From NCBI GenBank assembly GCA_014058105.1, contig JACGCM010001242.1, positions 682,001-746,000 on the forward strand: a DNA stretch of 64,000 bases, in the 5' to 3' direction. The translations under genes and the position numbers were made by a program. The notes below the pieces were generated by a model. That model had not been told where the DNA came from. It worked only from the letters and a program-made list of their open reading frames with translations, and ran no database searches. Position 1 is the stretch's first letter; the number at the start of each line of letters is the position of its first letter. Source of the DNA: Kingdonia uniflora. Lineage: Eukaryota; Streptophyta; Magnoliopsida; Ranunculales; Circaeasteraceae. Shown one piece after another: positions 1 to 11,042 of the stretch.

Positions 1-2545
1 CCAACACGGATGTACAAGAGCCAGATTCAACATGAGGTTTCAGCCACATTCCAACATCTCGGGTGACGTACAACTTCATAAACCACCTGGCTCAGCCGTG
101 TACCTCACTGAGCAATGTTGTCTCACTGCCTCCTAGATAATGGAAGGGAACACAGCCCTAACAGCCTCATCCCGGGGAAAGAAGGCTTATGGCTAAGATC
201 AATCAGCTCTAAGAATCATGAGGACGCTAAGTGCCACAACACGATAATCAAACAATCCTAAGGCAAACTATCAGAAGTTCAACATCCACAACCAACCACC
301 ACTGACAAGCCGTCTGCTCACCATCAACAACCAACAGTCCAAGAGATACCACACTCCCACATGGAATCTAACATTCCAAACAGCCACCAACCACAATGGC
401 AGTGCTCAAGGACCAGGCCTCGAGAACACAGAGAACGCCTAGACTAGTCCTAAGACTAATCAAAACAATAGCAGGCAAGAGGACGAGCTCCGAATCGAAG
501 ACCATGTCTTACTTAAGCTATGTCGCCCCAAGACTACCCTAGAACCAAGTCCAGCGACCTAAACTAACCAAGGTGATATACTATAAGGTGAGAACTATAG
601 TCTCTGAACTACACTATCTCTAAGAAATGGCGACTAAACCACAAGCTGTCCATAAGTTTCTACTAATCGTCAAACCAAGTTACTAGTACCCTGAAACAAG
701 ATGGATACACTAATAGCTAACTAATGATACCATACTCAATATATTATCTATATATTCCACACTTAAAATATTATATATATAGCGATACTGAGGCATCGCA
801 ACACACTGAGAAATGCCTTTGTTCTCAACCTCAACGAAGAAAAGAGCCGTGATAACCACCCTCAATGAAAATGGTCTAAGAGCAATCTCAGGAGTCATCG
901 TCACATCGACGACAATAGAGAATAACCTCCTATGACTAAACATAACCATCAGGTTCAATCTAGTAACTAAACTTACAACTAACTCGGGTCTTACTAACTT
1001 ATCAAACCCTTAAGTACTCTCGCCTAAAGTATGCTAAACGGATAACCCGTAGATGCGCTAAGCAATCAACCATATACTAACATAATCACGGTGATAAACA
1101 TAATAAGCTATGTGATACAATAACTTACAAATCAATATAATGGTCTAGTTCTTAAGGAAGATAAAACTCGTCTGATAATAATCCAAGTCCGACAGAAACC
1201 AACTCAGAAAACCGAACCTAGGATCGACAACGAGGCAATCGGAACAATGAACAAGCTACCACAACCAATAACAATAACAAGTAAGCAATCAATTCATGAA
1301 AACGACATCAAACCCAAACCCTAGAAATCAGACCTACGCCGAAATCGAGCGAAAGGAACTGAAAAGGAATCGGGAAAACTTACCGAGGATAGGATCGAAC
1401 CTTGCGACGAAGCGGGCGAAGAATCCTCGAGCGATGGGGAAGAGTGGATCAAGAGTATGAAGGAGAGGGGAATAGGTTAGGGAGAGGAGAGAGAAAAAAA
1501 AAGGAAGTGAGAAAAAGAAAGACTAAAACCCAAAAAAGCTGAAAACGCATTTCTGTTTGAATAGGAAATGATCCTGTTCGAGCAGAGTGAAGTGTATTCG
1601 AACAGAGAAGAGTTTTGTTCAAATATAAAGGGGTCTATTTGAACAGAAAGGTCCCTGTTCGAATAGAACTGGTCCTGCCCCAAAAAATACACCCCGAAAG
1701 CACAACGGATTACCCCGGGCACCCCAGAATCACCCCAAACCACCCCCACTACCACACAATCACTACAACAAGTCCAAGAAGGGTTTTCCAAAGTTGAAAA
1801 ACCACCTCCACCGCCTCACGGACACCAAAACGCCTATGCCCCCAAAAAGAAATCTTTTCCTCGGGAAACTCTGGAAACCTACCGGCTAATCCAACGGCTC
1901 ACCGGAACCACCCCAAACTATAGACACACTAATAAAACATCGTTACCAAACTTTCTAGGGGTTCCTGAGGTCTAAACACCTCCTCTACCGCCTAATGGCC
2001 ACCGGAATTACTAAAACCCATAAAAAGGAATCTAACGGCTAGAAACTTATCCGAAAGGAATAAATGGATACGGAATGGATAGAAAAGACTCGTGAGGAAT
2101 AATATACAAATGTGCGACGTGTTGGAGTATATACGGAAGCTTAACAGAAGACAGAAGGAATCTTTTCTGAAAAAAATTGATAGAAAGGAAGAAAATGGAC
2201 AGAAAGGAAGAAAATGGACAAAAAGTAATAAAAATTGACAGGAGGAATCTGACAAGCCAGATAGGAGGGGAAGTATCAAGGAAGCCCAAATCTAACCTAA
2301 TAATATCACGCCACACCATCACACAATAATATCACACAACCACCAAACCACAACGGGCACCCAAAACCAAAATACAAACACTTCCGCCCCGAAACCGCCG
2401 AAACCAACAAAACTACCAAAAGGTATCTAATACAAACCTACCAAAAGAAATAACACGGATGCATAACGAATAACAATATATGAATAATAGTAACAATACT
2501 TAATAATAAACAAAAAAAAATACCCTGAAGTTCCGGGACATTACA
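1..2545 (-). mobile_element. LTR-like block of an unidentified LTR retrotransposon (reverse orientation)
   Basis: No protein domain is visible in this stretch. Read on the minus strand, the right edge begins TGTAATGTCCCGGAACTTCA, a TG-initial sequence of the kind that opens long plant gypsy LTRs such as the Del/Tekay group. The sequence changes character at 2545/2546, where the partial LTR of the next element starts. The short ORFs inside are low-complexity and overlap each other on both strands, so I do not call genes. The other end of the LTR probably lies left of the window. Family assignment is a guess from the terminus and the long non-coding length. Confidence 0.4.
1553..1676. repeat. 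Short tandem repeat of about 21 bp inside the LTR-like block
   Basis: Six degenerate copies of a unit built on CTGTTCGAATAG or its near reverse complement CTATTCGAACAG start at about 1553, 1573, 1594, 1615, 1635 and 1655. The motif is itself close to palindromic, so both orientations recur. Spacing is 20-22 bp, about two turns of the DNA helix. Confidence 0.55.
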
Positions 2546-2851
2546 TTAAACCAAGAAACCAATTATTTGTAACTACCTGTATCTATTATAAATAAAGGCA
2601 GGGGATATGTTAATAGGGGATTCATTTTTTGATATCATTCTTGACTTTACTTATCAAATCTCTTTGTAATTGTAATAATCTAGCACATATTGGATTTATA
2701 TCTTAAATTACTCCTCGATGTTGCTGTTTTTCTCAGGTTTTACTGAGTTTCCACGCAAAATCTAGTGTGTTCTAGCTTTATTTACAAAATCATCATAAGC
2801 TCATTACTAAAAGTATTAGCGAAGTTTACCAACCATAAAACTAGCTATTAT
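2546..2851 (+). mobile_element. Partial 5' LTR of G1 (promoter-R-U5 part)
   Basis: This lies directly upstream of the primer-binding motif. A TATA-type sequence, TATAAATAAAGG, at about 2590-2601 would be the promoter core. The upstream U3 part is absent because another LTR-like block ends at 2545. The expected terminal CA before the PBS is not preserved (TATTATA is found), in line with an old copy. Confidence 0.5.
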
Positions 2852-2872
2852 AATTGACGCCGTCTATGGGAA
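2852..2872 (+). other. Primer-binding-site motif of G1
   Basis: The sequence ATTGACGCCGTCTATGGGAA is a close variant of the ATTGGCGCCGTCTGTGGGAA-type motif that follows the 5' LTR in many plant Tat-lineage elements. It sits between the LTR remnant and gag, as expected. Compare the better preserved copy of element B at 22852-22870. Confidence 0.55.
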
Positions 2873-2917
2873 ACCTACTTTTTTCTTTACGAAATCTCAT
2901 CCTGAACAGTTATTACC

Positions 2918-3945
2918 ATGACCAACATGAACCTCTGAAGTTCCTCCATTACCCAGAGAAACAACAAGGGCATTCTAGCTAACGTCTTACCAAAAATAGT
3001 TAATTTACACAATACTGTTATCGAGCTTCAGAAGCAGATGGAGTCTGATAGGGTTCAGCAGCTCTAAGATCAAAAAATTCATGTTTAAGACCTCTAAGTT
3101 GAAAGTGACAAAAGGAGGGAAGCCCTGGAACAACAAAGCTGAACCCATAAGAAAGAAATAGAAAGTCTGCAAAGGCAACAAAATTAATTCACTATTCGAC
3201 ATGGATCGCCTCCCCAAGCCTGAAGTAAATATCAATGCAGAACTTCTCAGAAGGACAAAGAGATTTTGATCCTCAGGCTGCAGCTGTACCAAATACTCTC
3301 CCACAATTCATTACCATGGATGACTTGAATAATCGAATTCAGACCATACATTTTGACAATCCAAGTTGAAGATCCACTCTGGATAGGATTGAGACAAATC
3401 TTATTTCCCCTCACCTCGAAGTCATGCCAATTCCAGACAACTTTTACATGCTGAAATTTCAACAATAAGCATGTCTCACCAACCCTCTCACCCACGTCCA
3501 TCACTTCAAAGCAGGGATCGACCTGTACTCCAAACTTGATCACATACTATGTCGTTTGTTTAACATGAGCCTCAAAGAAGAGCCTCTAAGGTGGTTTCAC
3601 ACCATTTCTGAAGGATCGATAACCATCTTTGCCCAATTACAATGACTGTTTGAATCAAACTGCGCACATGCTAAATAGCATGAGATAATAGTTGATTCAT
3701 TAATCTTTTTCAAACAAGGTGTGAAGGAAACCCTTGTAAACTTTTATAAAAAAAATTTGCAAGAAATAAGGAAGATTAGGAATTCAGATCCAAAGATTGT
3801 CGTACCAGCATTCACCTCAGACCTCTACATCAATTCTAAAGTTTGAGAAGAGCTTACGCTTTACAAACCCAAGAAGGAAAAGAAACTACTATCCATCCTT
3901 TAAAGAAGAACGTCCACATCTTTGCATGATCTTTTCAAGAAATGT
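2918..3945 (+). pseudogene. gag: gag of G1, decayed
   Basis: Gag builds the virus-like particle. The reading starts MTNMNL at 2918 and shifts frame several times. The core is recognisable at about 3370-3720. It begins with 'DPLWIGLRQ...' read across frames and continues with the segment from HHFKAGIDLYSKLDHILCRL to EEPLRWFHTISEGSIT, which matches the 'A..WF..LP.GSI.SF..L...F' core of retrotransposon gag. It then has FFKQGVKETLVNFYKK, the following helix. An N-terminal segment at 3010-3150 is rich in Glu, Gln and Lys and looks coiled-coil. No zinc knuckle is seen downstream, where sequence similar to the RT linker starts almost at once. Many in-frame stops are present. Confidence 0.7.
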
Positions 3946-3959
3946 CAAAAATTTACCCA

Positions 3960-6900
3960 TCAGTTGCATGCCCTAAGTTAAACCTCATACCAGATAGCAG
4001 AGCTATATTACAAAAGTATTGTAACCGATTCTTTAGGCTTCGAGAAGCAATTAATAAAGAGATTGATAAGCTACTTTGAGTGGGATTCATTCGAGAAGCT
4101 AAATATCTAAAGTGAGTCTCAAACATTGAAGCTGTCCCGATGAAGAATGGAAAAATCAGGGTATGTGTGGATTTCACAGAACCAAATAAATTCATACCTA
4201 AAGATAACTTTTTCCTTCCTTTGATTCTTTACCTCCTCGACTCTGTAGTAGGATATGAACTTCTTCCAATGATGGATGCGGCTTTGGAATATAATCAAGT
4301 TCTTCTTGCTGAAGAACATTAAGAGAAGACTTCATTCGAAACAAAAAGGGGCCCCTTTAATATTACACGATCATGCCTTTTGGATTGAAGAATGTAAAAG
4401 CAACGAATCAAAGACATGTCACAAAAATGTTTAAAGATCACTTAGGCAAAATTATGGAGGTTTACATCGACGACATGATCAACAAAAGCCTGAAGCTGGA
4501 ATATCATTATAGCCACTTACAAACAATCTTCAACATTCTTTGAACATATCACGTGAAGTTAAACCCTAAAAAATGTCAATTTGGGGTTGCATCAAGAAAA
4601 TTCTTGGGACATCTGGTAAGCAAAAGAGGGATAGAAATTGATCGAGCACAAATCAAAGCACTTATGACCATGCCATCACCCCGAAAAAAAAAAGATGTCC
4701 AAAAACTCGCAGGGAAAGTTGCAGCTTAGCACATATTTATCTCCAAGTTATTTGATCGATGCAAACTTTCTTACCACCTTATTTGGGAAGACCCATCACC
4801 AATGATAAAAAATTAACCCAAAAAAATAATCTGGACCCCATAATGAGAATTTGTTTTCCAAGATCTCAAAAGATAGGAGTATCCTCCCATAATGAGTACT
4901 CTTGTTAATGGCAAAGTATTAATAATGTATTTATGGACAATAGAAGACTCTATCAGTTATGTCTTTATTTGAGAAGACAACAGCGTCGAAAAACTAATCT
5001 ACTTCATTAGCAAAACTTTTATGCCTACTGAAAGAAAATACACAACAACTGAGAAGCAGCTGTTGACCCTGGTGTATAGTTCCCAAAAATTTCAACCTTA
5101 TTTCCAAGTACACCCTGTCGAATTAATCACCAAATTCTCCCTTAAACTAATGTTATCCAAAAAAGAAATGTCCAGAAGGGTTCAAGAATGGTATATTTTC
5201 CTAGACGAATGCAACATCACATTTGAACCATAAATTTTGATTAAAGGGCAGGCAGTTGCCGACTTCTTGGTAGATTTCCCCGATGAAGACCTTGAATGGA
5301 AGGAACTTGAAAAAGTTCTAGCCAATGACACAATTGTAGAGCTAGACGCATGGTCATAAAGTGCAGGATGGAGACTTTTTATAGACAGATTAGCAAGACC
5401 AAGAGGATCAGGGATTGGCCTCGTTCTTGTTACACAATCCAATCACAGAATTGATAAAGCTATCAAACTCAAGTTCTATGCAACAAATAATGAAACAGAG
5501 TATGAGGTTATCTTACATGGCTTTGACCTCGCAATGGCACTGGGAGTAGATGAAATAGCTACCTACGTGGACTCATTACCCGTAGGAACCATTATAAAAA
5601 AAACATTTGAAACATCAGGAAAAATTGTTGACTACGCTGCACTGGTCGAAGAAAAAATGAAGAAATTCCAATACGTCATAATTTCTTATTTGCCTCAGGT
5701 AAAAACCGATATGTCGATGCTTTAGCATATATTACTGCAATGCTCGAGGACAGTGAGAGAAGAACACTAAATATTGAAGTTATCAAATATTCTTGCCTTA
5801 AAACAAGTTATGCCATGCAAATCCAAGTTGTCGAGACTGACAATTCCAAAGATTGGAGAAAGCCATTTCTTACCTATTTCAATTCAAATACCCTCCCCGA
5901 GAATAAAGAAGAAGTTTGATCTCTGTTAGCCAAATGTCCATGATTCAAAGTCCAAGTTGGTGTAATATACCGAATAACAGGCAGAGGCCCACTGATCGAG
6001 TACATATCTTATAAACAAGCCCAAATCAAGATTAAGAAGCTTCATGAAGGAAATTGTGTTGTACATATCTTAGGACAATCACTAGCGCAAAGAGTATTCA
6101 TACAAGGTTTATACTGGCCAAAGATGAGACAAAACTTTGATTGCAAATGCTACAAATGTGACATTCACGCACAAGACATCAAAAGTTTAGCTCTTGACTT
6201 ATATGTCATTAATGCCCTCTGGCCCTTTAAACAATTGGCCATTGACATCATTGGTCCATTCCACTCTGCATCGGGAAACAAAAATTTTGTCTTTGTAGCT
6301 ACAGACTGTTTTACAAAATAGGTCGAAGCTGTGCCACTTTGTCGCATTGATAAAAATGAAATGATCAAGTTCCTGTGGGTCATCATCACTCAATTTGGTT
6401 GTCCACAAATGATAAGATCTGATAATGGAAAATAATTTATCAACAGCAAAGTCTTCAAATTCCTCCACAAATGCAAGATCCATTTGACTACTTTTACACC
6501 TTACTTTCCACAAGGAAATGGCCAAGCTGAGGCTATTAATAAAAGCATCAAGTCAAGATTGTGAAAACGCTTCGGCGGAAAAAAGGGCAGATGCGTCGAA
6601 GATGTACTTAGAATTTTATGGGCATATAGAACAATGCCATGGACATCCAGAGGCTACACACCATTTATGATGGCCATCGATACTAAAGCTACAATCCCTT
6701 TAGATCTTGACCTCCTAACCACTAGAAGAAAAGTCACAGATTAAGAAAATAAATTTAGACTTCTTTGTAATCTTAATTGGATTAAAGAAACTCGAGATCA
6801 TGTCATTGAAAACTTAGGTCGATACCATGATAGTCTAAGGAAAGCAAAAAACAAGAAGGTAAGGAAATGTACATTCAACGTAGTCGATCTTGTACTTCGA

Positions 6901-6975
6901 CAAATTTATGACAGTACTGAACCAAAAATATTAGGCAAGTTGTAAGAAAATTGGGAAGGACCTTATGATAAGAGG
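3960..6975 (+). pseudogene. pol: pol of G1: RT, RNase H, second RNase H and integrase, decayed
   Basis: Domains in order are as follows. The reverse transcriptase (about 4130-4800) has VCVDFTEPNKFIPKDNFFLP and the catalytic YIDDM box near 4465. The first RNase H ends with LVYSSQKFQPYFQVHP at 5066-5115. The archaeal-type RNase H is at about 5370-5720 (LFIDR, GIGLVL, NETEYEVILHGFDLA). The integrase is at about 5900-6975, with a zinc-binding region holding CYKCDIHAQ and a core holding AIDIIGPF, RSDNGK and GNGQAEAIN, so the three catalytic acidic residues D, D and E are still readable. The C-terminal module WEGPYD ends it. Stops replace Trp or Gln codons in many places, for example before VEAVPLCR and inside the DNGK.F motif. 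This fits decay by cytosine deamination. Confidence 0.9.
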
Positions 6976-6984
6976 ATTTTAGGG

Positions 6985-8205
6985 GTCCTCTAGCAAAATA
7001 CCAGCTCAAAGTATAATTGTCAAATTGTAGCACAGATGAGTGGGATCGAATCCACAAGGAGGTTTGGGAAAATGAATACTTTCTAGGCCGAATTACGATT
7101 TTAGAAGAGATAAATCTAAAAAGAAGAAATAAAAACTAATTATAAAACTTAATGAGGGAGAGAGCTAAGGTTTGGACTTAGCATCTACCTTTCAAAGCAC
7201 TAATCGATATACAACTACATCCTAATATCCCCTCCCATCATATGTTCATGTTAATACACATACGATGTTATAAAATAAACTACTAAATCTATGGTCAAGC
7301 ATTTAGTGGTTATGCTTTTAAGTTATGGTGAAGAGTATCTTAGAGAGTTATCAACTCAACCAAAGCTAGGCTTGAGTGAGTTCTCTACTGTTTTCTCTTT
7401 TTTATATCTCCAAATCAAGTTTATGATTAGTAGCACTTGTTTGTATCTGAAGTTATGTTCAAGCCTTCGATATGATATACTAACTTATCAATCATAAAAT
7501 ACTAAGAGAAAACTAATTAGAGCCTAGTTAATACCAACTATTGCTCATCCAAGAAGAGGTAGAAGAGGCATCATCCTTGCCTTAGCTTGGAGATTAGCCG
7601 CTTATCTTGGACTTCATTGCATTAACAACTAATAAAGACATTAACAAAAATTAAACTCTGATAAAAAGAAGAAGAAGAAAAGAAAATTAACTTAATTTAC
7701 TATTACCTTCCAATATGAAATGCCCAATTTTAATAGGGGGAGGGTTCCTTTTATAGGAGAAGAAACCCAAATTTAGAAACTATGCATTAAATTATAAATA
7801 ATATTTTTATAATAATTTATTTTAATATTACAACCAATCACCTAAGATTCTTGCATATAATTCTCTTAAGTGATGTAGAGATCTTTCTTCATGGAAACTC
7901 TTGCATATATCTTCAATATAAAATATCTTCAAGGATGTTGGTTGCAATATCTTCTTTGATTTTATTCTCCAAGAATATTTACGCATATATTTCTTCAATG
8001 TTGACACCAAATGTATTGTATCTTTGACTTTTTGTGCTATGAACTGTTAGAGACACTTTTACTTGACTTTAAAAGCTTGGTTTCAAATATCCATCTTCAA
8101 TAGCTACAATCAAACAAATGCGTATAAGTACCCAAAATTAAATATAATGGACGACTAAAATACATGATCGGGTATATTAAAAATGTTATTATTACGTGCT
8201 CATCA
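6985..8205 (-). mobile_element. Unrelated LTR with polypurine tract, inserted at the end of G1
   Basis: Read on the minus strand, a G-rich tract (GTTTGAGGGTATT, just right of 8205) is followed by TGATGAGCACGTAATAATAA, the usual polypurine tract to LTR start junction. The other end, near 7020-7060, holds GGATTCGATCCCACTCATC, a segment typical of the 3' part of such plant LTRs. Upstream on the minus strand (8206-8300) is GGGACGAGCAAAAG, which also belongs to the 3' untranslated part of this element type. No coding capacity is seen inside. Either a solo LTR or the 3' end of a truncated element is possible. Confidence 0.45.
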
Positions 8206-8783
8206 AATACCCTCAAACTTTTCTTTTGCTCGTCCCGAGTAAAATAAAATAATAGCCATTTTTTAGGGAGCGCGATTACATTTAGCATATGCAACATGCC
8301 GATAAACCTCCAGGTTTAGTCTGCTAGATGAGTGTTGTCTCGTGAGGGTTTATAGTGACTGTACCCACAAAAGTTAATAAGGACATTTTAAACAATTCTA
8401 GAATACACATGACTCATTTCCTATGAACTTATCCTTACTTAGTTGTGACAAAAATACACCGATGGGAAATCTTTAAACCTGTTATTCTCCCAAGTTTACC
8501 GAAGAATATTTTAAGCTTATCCAAAACTAGAAGTACTACCTCAAGATTAGAAAAAGAATCAAGTATTTTACTTTATCTATATTTGAGTGTACAATAAAAT
8601 TAGTTTTATCGCCTAATAAGTTGTCTAGAATAATTTACCCAATATTTGGTAGTCTAGTTCTTACTGGAATAAATTTAATGGTCAGTTGGACAAGTACCTT
8701 ATTCAATTCCTCTTCCTAGAATTTTACTTTGAGTACATCGTTTCTTAGTGAAGTTTCCGCAACAAGAAGTTTTTGGTCGACAA
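8206..8783. other. Unassigned sequence between two LTRs
   Basis: The first 90 bp look like the 3' untranslated end of the element whose LTR lies at 6985-8205. The remainder is AT-rich with no ORF, repeat or recognisable motif. Confidence 0.3.
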
Positions 8784-9496
8784 TGTAGGGGTCAAACTTC
8801 ACAAGGAGGGGAAGTTGGCTCTTACACCTCAAGATTTATCTTCTACCAAAGGATTCAAGTATATAATCAATAATATGAATAGACTACTAACAATATACTT
8901 ACATGGAGGCCTAGAATGGGATACTCCACGACCTCTGAAGAGGATTTTTAAAAGTATTGATATAACTGTCAAGTAGTTGAAGCTTTGAGTGCAGGATGAT
9001 TTACAGGGTGATCGAAGGTAAACTTCAAGGGATCATAGGAGAGATTTTGTCACCTCTTCTTGGTTTACCCTCTCTCTTTTTTACAGAACATAGGAAGGAG
9101 TGAGTCACCAAGGAAAGTCAAATTATAGGTGTATCCTCCAGGTATCCTTCGGGTATCAAGCGGGTATCGCGGAGTTGGTGTTGACGCCGTAAATGTCGGG
9201 TCTGGCACTGTGCTCTAACATTGTAGCCGTAGTTGGTTTTGTCACTGTAGTTGTGAGGACCAACAATGTCGTCGTTCTTGCCTGGTGAGCTGGCTTATCT
9301 GACATGTCTACCTTCGACCATGTACAACTATGGTCGAAGTATTTCTGATGTTGATGTGGGGTTCGTGTGCTGACGAATCTACCTTCATCTTCGAGGCTTA
9401 TTTACAGATTGATTGGGCTTTAAGGCATTCATGTAGGCTTCGATGTAGACTTCGAGTGTTCGACTGGAGCTAGAAGGCTGCGAGTAGGCTACTACA
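8784..9496 (-). mobile_element. 3' LTR of element A
   Basis: On the minus strand it begins TGTAGTAGCCTACTCGC directly after a polypurine tract and can be closed at CCCCTACA (plus-strand TGTAGGGG at 8784), giving 713 bp with TG...CA ends. The right edge is well supported by the tract. The left edge is inferred only from the terminal dinucleotide and from comparison of layout with the LTR of element B, which ends CCTTACA. No partner LTR is available in the window. Confidence 0.5.
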
Positions 9497-9510
9497 TTCG
9501 CCCCCTCTCA
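9497..9510 (-). other. Polypurine tract of element A
   Basis: The minus strand reads GAGAGGGGGCGAA immediately before the LTR start TGTAGTAG. This is the plus-strand primer for reverse transcription. It sits exactly at the LTR junction and fixes the element's orientation as minus. Confidence 0.55.
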
Positions 9511-9825
9511 GCAAGGGTCTCAGAAATAGGTGCAGAAGTATTTGCTGTGAAAAACTATTGGTTTCTAGAAGTTGACCGGTTGACTGATGTATATTGGGTT
9601 CCCGAGGAAGGTAGTAATGGAGGGTAATTACAAAGTTATGGTGATTACAGAGTAATAAATAATGTTAATGAGGATATAAATATGGCTTGTGCGGGGGTAA
9701 CACTATATACTCTTCGTCTTCACTCTCTTCATCTGCATTTCGTGAAAACAATCATGGATACCACTCCCAACACGTGCTATCAGGGAAGGATGGGATTTTC
9801 TAGAGATTGTTGAATAGGACAGAAA

Positions 9826-10020
9826 ATGGCTGAACTGAAGATGAAGTTCTTTGGTGACAAGGGGCTCGACTGGAACATGCCAGACCTGGTAGAGGTGGAA
9901 CTTAGGGAGCCGATCAACGAGCAATCCTACGCGTACTTATGGGGGATGATGCAGTGGAGGTTTACAGCTACCGAAGAACGTTACCTCTTTCTGTCGCGTT
10001 TGGTCAAGCATATTACGTAG
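9826..10020 (+). CDS. Small ORF in the 3' region of element A, antisense to pol (copy 1 of 2)
   Basis: A 64-residue ORF starts MAELKMKFFGDKGLDW and includes PINEQSYAYLWGMMQWRF. It shares the pattern FFGD.GLDW.MP, then EPI, then SYAY.W with the ORF at 10770-11042, so the two are diverged copies of one segment. I do not recognise the family. It lies between the polypurine tract and pol of element A, on the opposite strand, where Retand-type elements carry antisense ORFs. The reading continues open for some residues after the stop (EEDQLLEDKQGS), so it may be a fragment of a longer decayed frame. Confidence 0.4.
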   Translation: MAELKMKFFGDKGLDWNMPDLVEVELREPINEQSYAYLWGMMQWRFTATEERYLFLSRLVKHIT

Positions 10021-10769
10021 GAAGAGGATCAGTTATTGGAGGATAAGCAGGGATCGGCGGGAAGAGCAGGTCCATCTAAAAATAGGGCGAGTTCTTCGTA
10101 AGGTGGTGATGGGTTTTGTTTTATATGGCAGTATTCGAAGCTTTATTTTTTGTTGAAGTTTGTGTATTTTTCTCTTCTGCCCTTCTCTCTACTTTTGTAT
10201 GAATGAAGTAATGATATGAAGAAGGTATTTTAATGGAATAACGTATTTTTTTCATCTGATAAGTATGGTAGGCAAATAGACTGTTAGGCTTTTGAATGAA
10301 GGGTAAATGATAGAAACAATACTCTACGAGGGGAAAAGTACTTTGAATTGTCATAGTTATCGAAGGTATTGGTTAATATTCGACCTGGAATGAATAATTG
10401 ACTCAGAATTCTCAAAGCTCGATATATATATATCGATAGGGTTGTGGGAAATGCATATATAGGGATTGAGGGCTCGAGACTGGGGATGTGTCGATTGTAA
10501 AACCTTAGAAATAGGTGTTGAGTGGGCATACAGATAAAACGGTTGAGTTTGGGAAGTTGAAAAGATTTGACTGTTGAAATTTCGAGGGAAACTTTTAAGA
10601 CTGTGATAAATGCTAGTTCTGATTAAGGAGGGTTTAAATACACCTGATTTTGGGTATAAGTAGGGTATCTTGAGGGAACTTCAGACGTCTGCACTTTTTC
10701 TGAGTAATCATGTCTTCATTTTTACCCTAAAGCAGTGGAGACACTCCTGACACCAGGTACCTGAAATGA
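10021..10769. other. Non-coding spacer between the paired small ORFs
   Basis: AT-rich, no convincing ORF. A TATATATATA-type run lies at about 10422-10435. Nothing else is seen. Confidence 0.3.
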
Positions 10770-11042
10770 GTGACGGCAAGGGACCTTCGTATATGGGAGA
10801 AGACCCTCGAGCTGGAGCAGAGATTTTTTGGTGATCGAGGCCTGGATTGGGTTATGCCATATTTTTCTGAACTGAAGCCAGGGGAACCCATTAGTGGGAT
10901 GTCGTATGCGTACTGGTGGAGGGTGCATCAAATTATGGGCCCGCTCCCCAGCGATCGATTCGCCCTCCTGGAGTTGCTAGCCAAGGAGGTGGTGGACAAG
11001 GAAGATGCTGAGGTTGGGTTCTTGAAGAAGTTTCCCGTCTGA
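10770..11042 (+). CDS. Small ORF in the 3' region of element A, antisense to pol (copy 2 of 2)
   Basis: A 90-residue ORF. Residues about 15-55 (ELEQRFFGDRGLDWVMP, then KPGEPISGMSYAYWWR) match the ORF at 9826-10020. It then extends further with LPSDRFALLELLAKEVVDKED, a predicted helix. The length and acidic C-terminus suggest that this is the more complete copy. Function unknown. It may belong to the antisense gene of element A rather than stand alone. Confidence 0.4.
   Translation: MTARDLRIWEKTLELEQRFFGDRGLDWVMPYFSELKPGEPISGMSYAYWWRVHQIMGPLPSDRFALLELLAKEVVDKEDAEVGFLKKFPV

Larger units (their letters stand above)
2546..6980 (+). mobile_element. Degenerate Tat-lineage Ty3/gypsy retrotransposon G1
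   Basis: In order this contains a partial 5' LTR, a primer-binding motif, gag and pol with the domain order RT, RNase H, second (archaeal-type) RNase H, integrase. The second RNase H is the hallmark of the plant Tat lineage. Numerous in-frame stops and some frameshifts show that the copy is dead. No protease is seen between gag and RT. The 3' LTR is missing: a foreign minus-strand LTR begins within about 10 bp of the end of the integrase similarity. Confidence 0.9.

Noticed and set aside
1477..2322. Minus-strand open frames of 91-104 residues in the left LTR-like block
   Set aside because: Low-complexity Phe/Leu/Ser-rich translations that overlap each other and have no recognisable domain; they reflect purine-rich composition of the other strand.
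8773..8976. Plus-strand 67-residue open frame (MVDNVGVKLHKEGKLALTPQ)
   Set aside because: It lies across the inferred left edge and inside the LTR of element A, has no recognisable similarity, and its frame stops within the LTR.
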